Shown piece by piece: positions 8,149 through 15,967 of a DNA stretch of 25,988 nt. The stretch is from positions 1 to 25,988 of the forward strand of contig NZ_JAOQJF010000039.1 of NCBI RefSeq assembly GCF_025567195.1. The letters are read 5' to 3'. The position numbers were made by a program, and so were the translations under genes. Below the pieces are notes generated by a model. It was given only the letters and a program-made list of their open reading frames with translations. It was not told the origin of the DNA and ran no database searches. This DNA is from Alitiscatomonas aceti. GTDB taxonomy: Bacteria > Bacillota > Clostridia > Lachnospirales > Lachnospiraceae. The stretch's first letter is position 1. Each line of letters begins with the position of its first letter.

Positions 8149-8245
8149 CATACCACATCCTGTGTCAGACAAGAAAACTCTTGAAATTGCCAATTAGTTC
8201 TTGTTTGTATACTGGAAAAGTGACTTGATGTCCGTCCAGAATTGT

Positions 8246-9235
8246 TTATCCTCTATAAGCGTTTTCTGTCTTGAAATTTTCTACTATCCGATATCCGGAA
8301 TCAGGAACGGTAGTATCATACTGGTTTAGGTGTACGCCGTCATCATCTACCCAATAGTAGGTGCTGTTGACTTCGGATTTGATATAGCATTCCACGAACA
8401 GGTAGCCATCCGCTCCAAAACAGTAGTCTTTCCCTGCAATAGTCTTCCAAGCACTTACCGAATAGGAATAGCCTTTCTCCACATACCACCAGCGATTGTT
8501 GTCGTTATAGTCTTTTACCCAGCCCTGAATGTATTTACCGCTAATCCAGCCATCAGTGATATGGAACCACGGATCCTCATCAATCAGAACACGTCCGGTT
8601 GCCTGAATACGAGCACCAGTATTCAATGTTTTTACTACAGCGCCGGTTATAGGACTTGTCCGAACATTGACATTAACGCCCTGAACAGTTAACTGCGCAC
8701 TGACAGGGATTTCATCAATAGGTTCAAACCCGGAATAAGAGGGTCTTGCAAATGTCACGATTGTATATCCAGTATCATTGCTACGACGAGTGTTTCTGAG
8801 CACACCACCTCCATCGGCAATATTACCGCCTGTATTTCCTTCGATTGTCTCGTAGCTTCCATCACTATTCCTGCTGATTACTAATCCCACATGATTTACA
8901 CGCCTGTCGCTGCTGGCGGTAGAAGTTTTGATTAGAATAAAATCACCAGCTTGTCCGGTTGAAAATAGTCTTCCGTTATTGTAGGTATTATAAACTGTTT
9001 CCGTAGAAGCTGTTTTTAAGCCGTCACAGAAAATATTGGAAGCACCACATAGTCTAAATACATCCCATAAATAGGTCACACACCAAGGGTATGCATCGTC
9101 TTTATTTGGCTTTCCGTTCTCCACTTCATGGCCATAATAATGGGTATTAAATTGGACATTATTGCTTCCGGCCGGTTTTTCGGTGATGCCCTCAAACTCT
9201 AATGCTTTGTTAATGATTGTATCAATTATTGACAT
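8246..9235 (-). CDS. CHAP-domain endolysin with SH3b and cell-wall-binding module
   Basis: A 329-residue peptidoglycan hydrolase. The CHAP catalytic domain (about 1-165) has its cysteine in YPWCVTYLWD (C52), histidine in VNHVGLVIS (H115) and IEGNTGG (asparagine near 134). An SH3b domain follows (VQGVNVNVRTSP, about 182-245), then an aromatic repeat module (NNRWWYVEKGYSYS, FGADGYLFVECY) to the end. There is no signal peptide, so like phage endolysins it would need a holin. The ATG at 9235 is chosen because AAAGGAG lies 8 bases upstream; the TTG at 9253 would include that site in the gene. The C-terminal half is nearly the same as in the plus-strand NlpC/P60 enzyme at 13077. A TTTACA-N16-CTTATT promoter lies at 9289-9316. 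Confidence 0.88.
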   Translation of the reverse strand: MSIIDTIINKALEFEGITEKPAGSNNVQFNTHYYGHEVENGKPNKDDAYPWCVTYLWDVFRLCGASNIFCDGLKTASTETVYNTYNNGRLFSTGQAGDFILIKTSTASSDRRVNHVGLVISRNSDGSYETIEGNTGGNIADGGGVLRNTRRSNDTGYTIVTFARPSYSGFEPIDEIPVSAQLTVQGVNVNVRTSPITGAVVKTLNTGARIQATGRVLIDEDPWFHITDGWISGKYIQGWVKDYNDNNRWWYVEKGYSYSVSAWKTIAGKDYCFGADGYLFVECYIKSEVNSTYYWVDDDGVHLNQYDTTVPDSGYRIVENFKTENAYRG

Positions 9236-9269
9236 GTTTTGTTCTCCTTTCAATACTGATTTTTTTGTT

Positions 9270-9281
9270 ATAACCGGTTAT
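9270..9281. promoter_or_regulatory. 12-bp palindrome in the endolysin leader
   Basis: ATAACCGGTTAT is a perfect palindrome, about 8 bases after the -10 of the endolysin promoter. The other endolysin has TAAGCGCTTA at the equivalent place. Either an operator or the base of a leader hairpin. Confidence 0.4.
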
Positions 9282-9288
9282 GCCTGTT

Positions 9289-9316
9289 AATAAGGGGGAA
9301 CTGGTTGAATTGTAAA
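9289..9316 (-). promoter_or_regulatory. group-5-sigma-like promoter of the CHAP endolysin
   Basis: On the minus strand TTTACA (9316-9311) is followed after exactly 16 bases by CTTATT (9294-9289). The same -35, spacing and -10 precede the plus-strand endolysin (13005-13032). TTTACA is the hallmark -35 of TcdR/UviA/BotR-type sigma factors, and one is encoded at 19186-19722. A vegetative TTGACA/TATAAT pair is not visible here. The link to the sigma factor is inferred. Confidence 0.6.
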
Positions 9317-9343
9317 CAAATAGAATTGTGTTTTTAAATTTTA

Positions 9344-9359
9344 TAATACTAATAGTTGC
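9344..9359 (+). promoter_or_regulatory. AATAC-N5-GTTRY motif, copy 2
   Basis: TAATACTAATAGTTGC, about 28 bases upstream of the -35 of the minus-strand endolysin promoter. See the copies in the XRE promoter region at 18747 and 18820. Confidence 0.3.
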
Positions 9360-9412
9360 CCTTCTACAACAAAAGTTATTTTTTTTTAAGAAAAATGACA
9401 CTCTTTTGACAC

Positions 9413-9440
9413 TTTGTTTTGAAGGAAGAAATGCTATACT
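9413..9440 (+). promoter_or_regulatory. extended -10 promoter
   Basis: TGCTATACT is an extended -10 (TATACT at 9435-9440) with a weak TTTGTT-like -35 at about 9413. A perfect TTGACA at 9406 is 23 bases away, too far to pair with it. It would drive the orphan frame and the lipoprotein downstream. Confidence 0.4.
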
Positions 9441-9442
9441 AA

Positions 9443-9655
9443 AATAAAGACAAGAAAGCAGCTGGTAAAGCTCACAGCAGGCAAGAACAAACAGAATGGC
9501 GGGATTACGGTGCTGAATTAGATCATACCGCCTCTCGTGAGGGAACTGGCAGTCATAATCGGGCGGAGATTAACCACCATGCAGAAAGAACCCGCTGGCT
9601 GGAGGGAAAAAAATCGTCACGAACCGTAGGAAGTGTATGGCTCAGAAGTTTATAG
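9443..9655 (+). pseudogene. orphan open frame without a start, unidentified remnant
   Basis: Seventy codons are open from just after a TAA to a TAG, encoding a hydrophilic sequence with TEWRDYGAELDHTASREG and AEINHHAERTRWLEG. No ATG, GTG or TTG occurs in the frame, but the composition is protein-like and the GC content is higher than in the lipoprotein genes beside it. It looks like the internal or C-terminal part of a gene whose 5' end was lost when the promoter region was placed upstream. I do not recognise the family. Confidence 0.35.
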
Positions 9656-9692
9656 AAGGCTGGTTGATATTTAAGGAAGGGGAATATTGGAT

Positions 9693-10829
9693 ATGATGAG
9701 ATTAAAAAGCTTTAAAAGGACAGAGTTTATTATCGTAGTCTTTGTTTTATGTACTGTTAATGTAGGCTGTTCACATATTGACAGGCAAGAGAAAGAACAG
9801 AATATAACAAAGATTGAGCAGGAGGAAATCGTTGTCAGCCTGCCGATTCCCTCTACTGAAGATATAGAAATTTCAGAAAAAGACGATACTGGCACACAAA
9901 AACAGATAGAAATAGAAAAAATCAAACAATATGCGGAAAAAAATGCAGAAAATGATCGGAACGCCATTTTAGAGGCACTTGGCAATGTAGAGGCAGATAA
10001 CCATTGTGATAAAGCGATTCTGTACATAAAAGATAGTTACCCTAATTATTTTTCCAACGATGCGCTGATTAAAGAAAGCATAGAATATGGGCATTATCTG
10101 GTATCTGTTTATCAAGATTCTGAAGGTACAGATAATGGACGAGGACGTTATTTCGAAATGGGAAAAATTGTTTCTGAAGTAGCGCAAGATATATATCTAG
10201 GAAAAAGAACGTTAATAGACGATACTGTTATAGAAAAAATGCGGAATCTGGAGAGTCTGCTTCAACAGATGTATGATCAGTATTACGGAGGATATAAGGG
10301 AGAGGTGAGTCAGCCTGACGAGAAAATATTGATTTCTAATCACCCCATTTTAAACAAAACACCTTTTTTTGCAGCTAACCTTAGCGATGTATTAACCTCA
10401 TCCTATGAAGAATATTCTTCGGTGGAGACGGAAGATGGATATTGGGATTTTTTTGAAGAAGCAGGGATTATTTATGCCACAGGAGAGCCAGAAAAAGAAA
10501 CAGATTTTTCCTCAAGACGGATTAGAGGTGTGGTTCTTACAACGCCTCAATATGAATTCTGTTGTGGACTAAAGGTTGGGATAAATGTTCAAGACCTAAT
10601 GGAAATGGATTTAATCTTTAATGAAAGTTCATTGGAAAACATACCAAATTATTCATTTCTAACATTTTTAAAAGAAAAGTTTGACTGTGATGAGGTATAT
10701 ATTGCTACGGAAGCTTTGTCTTATGATGCAACGTATTCAAATCTCATTTATCGATTCTTGGCATTTGCTAAAAATGATAAAGTAATTGCAGTGTCTGTTG
10801 ATGATACACTGAGTACTTTACAGGAGTAA
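9693..10829 (+). CDS. secreted lipoprotein A (paralogue of 12181-12996)
   Basis: This 378-residue protein has a lipoprotein signal (FIIVVFVLCTVNVGC, lipid-modified Cys near 26), a charged linker, a helical middle (YAEKNAENDRNAILEALGN, about 75-175) and a C-terminal domain (about 225-378) beginning TPFFAANLSDVL and containing RIRGVVLTTPQYEFCCGLKV. That C-terminal domain aligns with the lipoprotein at 12181 (TPFMVADIEHVL, LAGIVINNSDYSLASGIRV). The middle part recurs as a broken copy at 11988-12170. The ATG at 9693 lies 10 bases after GGAAGGGG; a TTG at 9687 is also possible. It acts on the outer face of the membrane; the function is unknown. A GVxxxxxYxxxxGLKVG pattern recalls SmpA/BLIP-like small domains, without certainty. 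Confidence 0.75.
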   Translation: MMRLKSFKRTEFIIVVFVLCTVNVGCSHIDRQEKEQNITKIEQEEIVVSLPIPSTEDIEISEKDDTGTQKQIEIEKIKQYAEKNAENDRNAILEALGNVEADNHCDKAILYIKDSYPNYFSNDALIKESIEYGHYLVSVYQDSEGTDNGRGRYFEMGKIVSEVAQDIYLGKRTLIDDTVIEKMRNLESLLQQMYDQYYGGYKGEVSQPDEKILISNHPILNKTPFFAANLSDVLTSSYEEYSSVETEDGYWDFFEEAGIIYATGEPEKETDFSSRRIRGVVLTTPQYEFCCGLKVGINVQDLMEMDLIFNESSLENIPNYSFLTFLKEKFDCDEVYIATEALSYDATYSNLIYRFLAFAKNDKVIAVSVDDTLSTLQE

Positions 10830-10931
10830 GTTCTAAATCGGATGATATTTCGAGGATACTGAATACTGCAAACCGTTATTTTCTGCGGCCAACAAGGCCA
10901 TATTTTGTGGGCAATCTGCAAATACGGCCCC

Positions 10932-11007
10932 TATCACTGCTGGCTGGATTAGCGGTAAATGCGTTTAGGGTTGGATAAAAGATTACAATAACAACCACTG
11001 GCGGTAA
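10932..11007 (+). pseudogene. fragment of a third endolysin cell-wall-binding region
   Basis: The frame reads GWISGKCV, stop, GWIKDYNNNHWR, stop. This aligns with GWISGKYIQGWVKDYNDNNRWW of the CHAP endolysin, and the DNA (TGGCTGGATTAGCGGTAAAT, 10940-10959) is the same as the coding strand of that gene. It is therefore a decayed plus-strand copy, about 75 bases long, carrying two stops. The rest of 10830-11124 holds no gene I can support. Confidence 0.75.
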
Positions 11008-11124
11008 GAATTGTTAATATGTATATAACATACAAATGTCTCTGTTTTGTCACTAGAGAAAAGAGGTAATACAGAGTATAATAATTTTTAATACACAAAT
11101 TCAGGCAAAGACGAGAAGGACGCT

Positions 11125-11934
11125 ATGATAAGAAAAGTAAATAAACTTTTGGTAATTGTAATAATTGCAGTGGCAAGCATCATTGAAGTTGGTTGTATCC
11201 AAAGTAAAAACGATAATTTCAAAACAGGTGGCAGTGAACAATCTATGGAAAGCACAGTAGACGAAGGTGAAATATCTATCACAAATAAAAGTGACACAAT
11301 TTCTACCGGAGGGGAGGAAGGAATCGAGCAAGAAGAAGTTGTTGAATCAGAAACGGAGGGGGAAAAGCAAAAGAGAGAAAGCATCGCAATAGAAACAGCA
11401 CCAGTGACTAGAGATGATACTATTTTATATGGAAGTATCGAAACCATAGACGGTTTTCAGATGGTTGACGGTACTGATGTCCCGGTACAGGTATCATTTA
11501 ATGTTATGAATGTTCAGGTAGGAGAATCGGCATATAAAACACTTATCTCAGGTAATGCAGAAATTCCGAAGGCGGAGAATGGCATGGAGTATGTTGTAGT
11601 AACTCTGAATGTTACCTATGATAGCGGAACGTCAGACAATCTTTATATTATGGAAGATCATGCTTCTTTAGATTCAGCAAAGATGTACTTCGCACTTTCT
11701 AATGGGGATAGCAATGCAGAGCAGTTCACAAAGTATCTCAGCGATAATATTTATAATTTAACTGTCGAAAAGGGAAAAAGTGCTCAGGGGTCAGTTGCAT
11801 TTCTGCGTAAGATTGGCAGCAATGAGCCATTATATTTTGTAGGATATGGAAAAACCATTAAGTTTGATATTGCAACGTCTGATAGGAGTAAATCATCAAT
11901 GGATACTTCGTTCGCTGAAACAGTGGTTGAATAA
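11125..11934 (+). CDS. DUF4352-like lipoprotein
   Basis: A 269-residue lipoprotein: signal KLLVIVIIAVASIIEVGC (Cys24), a Glu/Ser/Thr-rich linker to about residue 105, then a beta-rich domain to about 253 (VSFNVMNVQVGESAYKTL, ENGMEYVVVTLNVTYDSG, GSVAFLRKIGSNEPLYFVG). The pattern of an extracellular Ig-like domain with a conserved EYVVVTLNV strand fits the DUF4352 group. A broken minus-strand relative of its C-terminus lies at 16226-16420. The ribosome-binding site (GAAGGA) is adequate. It lies between two other lipoprotein genes in the same direction; a surface or stress role alongside the lysis genes is possible but unproven. Confidence 0.75.
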   Translation: MIRKVNKLLVIVIIAVASIIEVGCIQSKNDNFKTGGSEQSMESTVDEGEISITNKSDTISTGGEEGIEQEEVVESETEGEKQKRESIAIETAPVTRDDTILYGSIETIDGFQMVDGTDVPVQVSFNVMNVQVGESAYKTLISGNAEIPKAENGMEYVVVTLNVTYDSGTSDNLYIMEDHASLDSAKMYFALSNGDSNAEQFTKYLSDNIYNLTVEKGKSAQGSVAFLRKIGSNEPLYFVGYGKTIKFDIATSDRSKSSMDTSFAETVVE

Positions 11935-11987
11935 TCGATAGATACTCTTGTAGCCGAAAAGCAAGTGGCAATAGACCAATAAAAAAA

Positions 11988-12170
11988 CAGGCAGAAGATT
12001 ATGCAGAGAAGGACCGCTATAACATTATAGAAGTTCTCGGCGATGCGGAATCTGATGAGTGTTGGAGTGTAGCAAACCAATTTATTCAAGACCGATATCC
12101 TGATTATTTTTCTAGTAAGGAGTGTCTTTATTTATTCCATCTAGCACAACAGGTTAATTTAACTGAATGA
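11988..12170 (+). pseudogene. fragment of a lipoprotein-A-like gene
   Basis: Sixty codons with no start encode QAEDYAEKDRYNIIEVLGDA and DRYPDYFSSKE, ending NLTE and TGA. These align with the middle domain of the lipoprotein at 9693 (KQYAEKNAENDRNAILEALG and DSYPNYFSNDA). It is therefore a leftover of another paralogue; the frame stays open upstream to a TGA near 11932 but without resemblance. GGAGG for the next gene follows its stop directly, so its 3' end was probably replaced by the lipoprotein gene at 12181. Confidence 0.75.
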
Positions 12171-12180
12171 GGAGGCATTT

Positions 12181-12996
12181 ATGAGGAAAGTTGGAAAAGT
12201 TTTAATTTGTTTATCAGTATGTGTATTGGGAGCCGCTTGTGCGCGAACTGAAAACATAGAAACGATAGAGGAAAGCTCAGTTATGGTTCCTGCGTCTATG
12301 CCGATGTCAGAAATAATTGCACAGGAGTATGCTATTACACAGGAAGAGACAGATTCAAAAGAAAACGAAGAGCCTGTGACAATAATATCATCTGTAGAAG
12401 CAGAAAGTGTAAACGAACAGTCAGAGCATCAGGACAACATTGATATGAAAATGGAAATAGGAGTATCAGATATACTTATACCGGAAATCCCCTATCTTGC
12501 TGAAACTCCATTTATGGTTGCGGATATTGAACATGTCTTAGTCTATGATTCTGAATTGGAAAAAATTGAAGGTTATGAAGGTGCAAATGGTCATTATAAT
12601 TATTGGAAAGGGGAGGGGATTGAATATGTAACTCATTCTTCCCAAAAGAATCTTGCGGGAATTGTTATAAATAATAGCGATTATTCATTAGCAAGTGGTA
12701 TTCGAGTAGGAATGACAGAATTAGAACTGATCCAGACAGGTTATCCGTTTGAAAAATGTAAAAGTGAAATTGATAATGGAATAGGAATGATAATATTTGG
12801 TAGTGGTTTGTTGAGAGATAAAAAAGGTCCGCTTAATATGACAGACTATGATTATATATATGCCTATGTTGGAAGCGCATCTGCAGATGAAATTAAAAAT
12901 TACGGTATAGATAGAACGTCTTGTTATAGTATTGTTTTGTTGATGAAGGATGATGTAATAGACGAAGTGATTTTAGATTTGCCTACTGCCGGATAA
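12181..12996 (+). CDS. secreted lipoprotein B (paralogue of 9693-10829)
   Basis: A 271-residue lipoprotein: signal GKVLICLSVCVLGAAC (Cys20), an acidic linker (about 21-100) and a C-terminal domain (about 108-271) shared with lipoprotein A: TPFMVADIEHVL, NYWKGEGIEYVTH, LAGIVINNSDYSLASGIRVG, then a VILLMKDDVIDEV-like end. It lacks the helical middle domain of A, but a broken copy of that domain lies just upstream, so B may descend from an A-like gene by an internal break. GGAGG lies 5 bases before the ATG. Eight bases separate its stop from the -35 of the next endolysin promoter. Function unknown; extracellular, membrane-anchored. Confidence 0.75.
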   Translation: MRKVGKVLICLSVCVLGAACARTENIETIEESSVMVPASMPMSEIIAQEYAITQEETDSKENEEPVTIISSVEAESVNEQSEHQDNIDMKMEIGVSDILIPEIPYLAETPFMVADIEHVLVYDSELEKIEGYEGANGHYNYWKGEGIEYVTHSSQKNLAGIVINNSDYSLASGIRVGMTELELIQTGYPFEKCKSEIDNGIGMIIFGSGLLRDKKGPLNMTDYDYIYAYVGSASADEIKNYGIDRTSCYSIVLLMKDDVIDEVILDLPTAG

Positions 12997-13004
12997 AAAC
13001 ATAG

Positions 13005-13032
13005 TTTACAATTCACGATAATTCTCCTTATT
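13005..13032 (+). promoter_or_regulatory. group-5-sigma-like promoter of the NlpC/P60 endolysin
   Basis: TTTACA (13005-13010), 16 bases, CTTATT (13027-13032). The same arrangement precedes the CHAP endolysin on the other strand, and GTTTACAATTC and CTTATTAA plus AGG are conserved while the middle of the spacer differs. The holin gene has TTTCCA-N16-CTTATT. Probably read by the UviA/TcdR-like sigma factor at 19186-19722. Confidence 0.6.
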
Positions 13033-13038
13033 AATAGG

Positions 13039-13052
13039 TGTAAGCGCTTATA
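13039..13052 (+). promoter_or_regulatory. palindrome in the endolysin leader
   Basis: TGTAAGCGCTTATA contains the perfect palindrome TAAGCGCTTA at the same distance from the -10 as ATAACCGGTTAT in the other endolysin gene. By sequence alone it is one base from a CcpA cre site, but the paired C/G changes in the other copy favour a shared dyad, not cre. Confidence 0.4.
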
Positions 13053-13076
13053 AATAAAATAAAGGAGAGATAGAAT

Positions 13077-14180
13077 ATGAGTTTTACAACTACGTTGAAC
13101 AGTAAATGCCAAGAATATACCAATATGGTGATTGGAGGAACCAGGATTCAGCTACCGTATCATTGGGGAGGAAAAAACCTTCCATCTGTAATTAAGGCAA
13201 ATTTAACAGCTACCGGAAAATCTGGGGCAGATCTTCAGGCGTGGGCGACTGCCAACCCTGCTAAGGCAGGAGTTGATTGCTCTGGACTTGTCTACTATGC
13301 CATTAATGAGGCATCCAATGGTGCTGTTAGATCCTATTTTGAAAACGCACTACCTGGTGAAGATAGTTTGACCTATGCTTACGGTATTAGTGCTGCGACG
13401 CTTACTAATACAGCATATGGAAAAAGGATTACCAAGGCGAAGGATATGACACCGGGGTGTCTAATGCGATCTGATAATGGAGGTCATGTTCTTGTTATTA
13501 CTGGGGTTACGGAAACGCGAATTGACTATACACATTCAAATCGTTCTAAGGGACCGCATACCGGATATATTACAATCGGAAACCCGAACGAAGATCTTGA
13601 TGCAGCTGCACAGACTTGGCATGACATCGCTTATACAGATGCGACTGCGAAAAGTTTGTATGATTATACAATCTTATTAGAGTGTTTTGCTACAGTTGAA
13701 CCGGTTGAGGAAATTCCCGTTAGTGCAAACTTGACGATTCAGGGGACTAATGTGAATGTAAGAACAAGCCCAAGTACCAGTGCCGGTATTGTGAAAACAT
13801 TGAATACAGGAGCTGCTATTCAGGCTAATGGGCGTGTAATGATCAGTGGGGATCCCTGGTTCCATATTGCTGATGGCTGGGTCAGCGGGAACTATGTCCA
13901 GGGATGGGTAAAGGATTACAATGACAACAACAGATGGTGGTATGTGGAAAAAAGTTACACGTATCCGAAGAGCGAATGGAAAACTATTGCCGGGAAAGAT
14001 TATTGTTTCGGTCCGGATAGCTATCTGTTCGTGGAGTGTTACATTAAGTCTGAAGTCAATAATACCTATTATTGGGTAGATGATGATGGTGTATACCTGA
14101 ATCAGTATGATACCACCACACCTGACCGCAGCTATCGAGTTGTAGAGAATTACAAAACGGAAAATGCTTATCAGGGTTAA
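13077..14180 (+). CDS. NlpC/P60-type endolysin with SH3b and cell-wall-binding module
   Basis: A 367-residue peptidoglycan hydrolase. The NlpC/P60-like catalytic domain (about 1-205) has its cysteine in AGVDCSGLVYYA (C68), histidine in NGGHVLVITG (H137) and a further His in IDYTHSN. SH3b follows (IQGTNVNVRTSP, about 219-285), then the same aromatic module as in the CHAP enzyme (NNRWWYVEKSYTYP, YYWVDDDGVYLNQYD). Only the catalytic domain differs from 8246-9235, so one gene swapped its enzyme domain. There is no signal peptide, so export needs a holin. AAAGGAG lies 10 bases before the ATG. It has its own TTTACA-N16-CTTATT promoter and a leader palindrome, and a 14-bp hairpin follows the stop. 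Confidence 0.88.
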   Translation: MSFTTTLNSKCQEYTNMVIGGTRIQLPYHWGGKNLPSVIKANLTATGKSGADLQAWATANPAKAGVDCSGLVYYAINEASNGAVRSYFENALPGEDSLTYAYGISAATLTNTAYGKRITKAKDMTPGCLMRSDNGGHVLVITGVTETRIDYTHSNRSKGPHTGYITIGNPNEDLDAAAQTWHDIAYTDATAKSLYDYTILLECFATVEPVEEIPVSANLTIQGTNVNVRTSPSTSAGIVKTLNTGAAIQANGRVMISGDPWFHIADGWVSGNYVQGWVKDYNDNNRWWYVEKSYTYPKSEWKTIAGKDYCFGPDSYLFVECYIKSEVNNTYYWVDDDGVYLNQYDTTTPDRSYRVVENYKTENAYQG

Positions 14181-14220
14181 AGGTATATAGGATAACAGGA
14201 ATCTGAATGATTTATAAAGA

Positions 14221-14252
14221 ATTGCCGTCAGTTCAAAAGAGCTGGCGGTAAT
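14221..14252. terminator. 14-bp hairpin after the endolysin
   Basis: ATTGCCGTCAGTTC pairs end to end with GAGCTGGCGGTAAT (three G-U pairs) around an AAAA loop, 40 bases past the stop. There is no long T-run on the plus strand. Confidence 0.55.
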
Positions 14253-14263
14253 TCTATGTATGT

Positions 14264-14294
14264 AGCTATGGACAAAATGCTTTTTTCTACGATG
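14264..14294 (+). pseudogene. 31-base fragment matching the VirD4 gene
   Basis: Bases 14264-14294 match 5864-5894, inside the VirD4 gene, at 29 of 31 positions (including TATGGACAAAATGC and TTTTTTCTA). The frame would read SYGQNAFFYD. The match ends near the IS66 remnant. It is the remains of a second coupling-protein gene, not a random match. Confidence 0.75.
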
Positions 14295-14391
14295 AAAGAC
14301 TTCTGACTCTGATTTATCGTAAGCGCTCAATAAAATAATAGCTATCTTTTCACAAGGTATTCCTCTATAGTTGAAGTAAAATACTCCAACT

Positions 14392-15876
14392 TCAACTTTT
14401 CGATTTAATCCGGCCTCTTTGCTGTATCATGTCAGACCATGGCATCAGCTCTTCTATAGCTTCGGGCTCATTTTTGTAGTCCGGCATATAGAGCAGTACA
14501 GTCTCCAGATATGCGTAGATGTTTAGATTGTTGAGTTTCGCAGTTTCTACTAAACTGTAAATGATGGAACTGGCCCGGGCACCTTTTACAGTATCATGAA
14601 ACAGGAAATTTTTCCTTCCTACGGCATAGGGGCGGGCGATATTTTCTGCGATATTGTTCGATATGGAGCACCGGCCATCCAACAGATAATTCTCCATATA
14701 GGGCTTCTGGTTTTTCGCATAGGTCACCGCCTTGGCCAGACGGCTCCCGCCAGCTGGATCCACTGTTTCAAGCCATGACCAATAAGCCTCCCATATGGCA
14801 GGCTCCGTCTCAAGATGCTTGGCTTTCCGGGTATCGGCATCCAGCCCCGCATACTCCTTTTCCAGTTCGAATAACTGGTTGCAATAACCGAAACCGATTT
14901 CCGCCGGAGTCCTATCCGGGGATTTCTTTGGTTTCCCGGGAAGTGCGTCATGCCAGTACCGTCTTATATGGGCAAGGTAGCCGCAGCGGATGACATCTTT
15001 CAGCTTATTATAATTGGAAAAGCCATCGCAGGAAAGGTATCCGGAAAACCCTTTCAGGAATTTTCCGCATGATATCCGCCCCGGCTGGGCTGGTAATCAT
15101 ACAGACGGATCGGCGGCAGCCCGTCATTTCCGGAGCCATACAGCTATATATAGGACTTGGACTGTGCCGTTTTCCCTTCCTCCTTCAGTACCTGGCAGGG
15201 TATTTCATCTGCATGGATGATATCCCTCTCCAGCAGATGCTGGTGCAGCTGTTCATACACCGGCTCCATATAATCTATGCTGCATTTGATGACCCAGTTA
15301 GCCAGTGTCGCCCTGGGAAGCTTCACTCCAGTCTGTCTCCTGGCGGTAAAGCGGGACGTTGTTCACATATTTCTGGTACATCACGTAAGCAACCGTGGAC
15401 GGGGATGCGAGGCTGTGCCTGAGCAGGAGGCTTGGTGTTTCAGCCCCGACGATAACGGAAGCGCCGTCTTTCTTGCATTCCGGACAGCCAAGGACTTCCT
15501 GGACATACCGGATTCGTTCTGCTTTTGCAGGGATGATCCGCAGTTCTTCACGGACAACCTTTTTCTCGATGACTTCCATCGGGGTGTTGCAGTAAGGACA
15601 GTTCCTGTCCTCATCTGCTACCGTGCAGGGAACTTCGATTACAGGCAGCCCTGCAAGGATTTCTTCCCTGGTGGCCCTGGGTTTCTTTGCCTTACGGTTA
15701 TAATCGCCAACAACCTCCTCCAGGGCTGGTTCCGGGACAGAAGGATCCGCAGTAGCTTCCGCCTCATTGAACAGATCCAGTTGTCCGGGAAATTCATCTT
15801 TTTTTGCTTTTTCACTGGAAGGCTTTTTTGCGCAATGCCAGGACATGATAGTAAAATGTGCTGACCGGGATTCCAT
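14392..15876 (-). pseudogene. tnpC: IS66 transposase TnpC, frameshifted and interrupted
   Basis: IS66 TnpC is a DDE transposase. The upstream part (15876-15298) has GQLDLFNEAEA, the zinc-binding CPYC...CPEC motif and SLASPSTVAYVMYQKYV, then shifts frame near 15320 just after LYRQE. The next part has the first catalytic aspartate in DIIHADE, then a TAG (15146-15144) where a Trp is expected (SYI, stop, LYGSG), and another shift near 15060. The last part carries YLSCDGFSNYNKL (second D) and NIAENIARPYAVGRKNFLF (catalytic E), and ends RGRIKSKS. At least two frameshifts and one stop leave it inactive. Confidence 0.85.
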
Positions 15877-15967
15877 TTTCTATGCACCACTGGTGGCCGG
15901 TAAGTCCGCTGGATCTGCACTGGGTGATTAACTCCAGCCAATGATCCTCCTTTGAAGTTGTACTCAT
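15812..15967 (-). pseudogene. tnpA: truncated IS66 accessory TnpA
   Basis: A 51-codon frame, MSTTSKEDHWLELITQCRSS..., with AAGGAG 9 bases before the ATG. HWLELITQCRSSGLTGHQWC and a FYYHVLALRKK segment match the helix-turn-helix start of IS66 TnpA. It runs out at a TGA where the sequence continues, in another frame, as the linker of TnpC. A deletion of about 0.9 kb therefore joined tnpA to tnpC and removed tnpB. Confidence 0.7.

Noticed and set aside
9406..9440. TTGACA/TATACT sigma-A promoter
   Set aside because: The spacer is 23 bases; only the extended -10 is kept.
13039..13052. CcpA cre site (TGTAAGCGCTTATA)
   Set aside because: One mismatch to cre, but the other endolysin has ATAACCGGTTAT at the same place, which does not fit cre; similar TAAGCGCT strings at 14319 and 16140 are not next to promoters.
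14724..14951. 75-codon minus-strand frame as a gene
   Set aside because: It is a shadow frame of the IS66 tnpC, whose true frame runs through the same bases with a catalytic motif.
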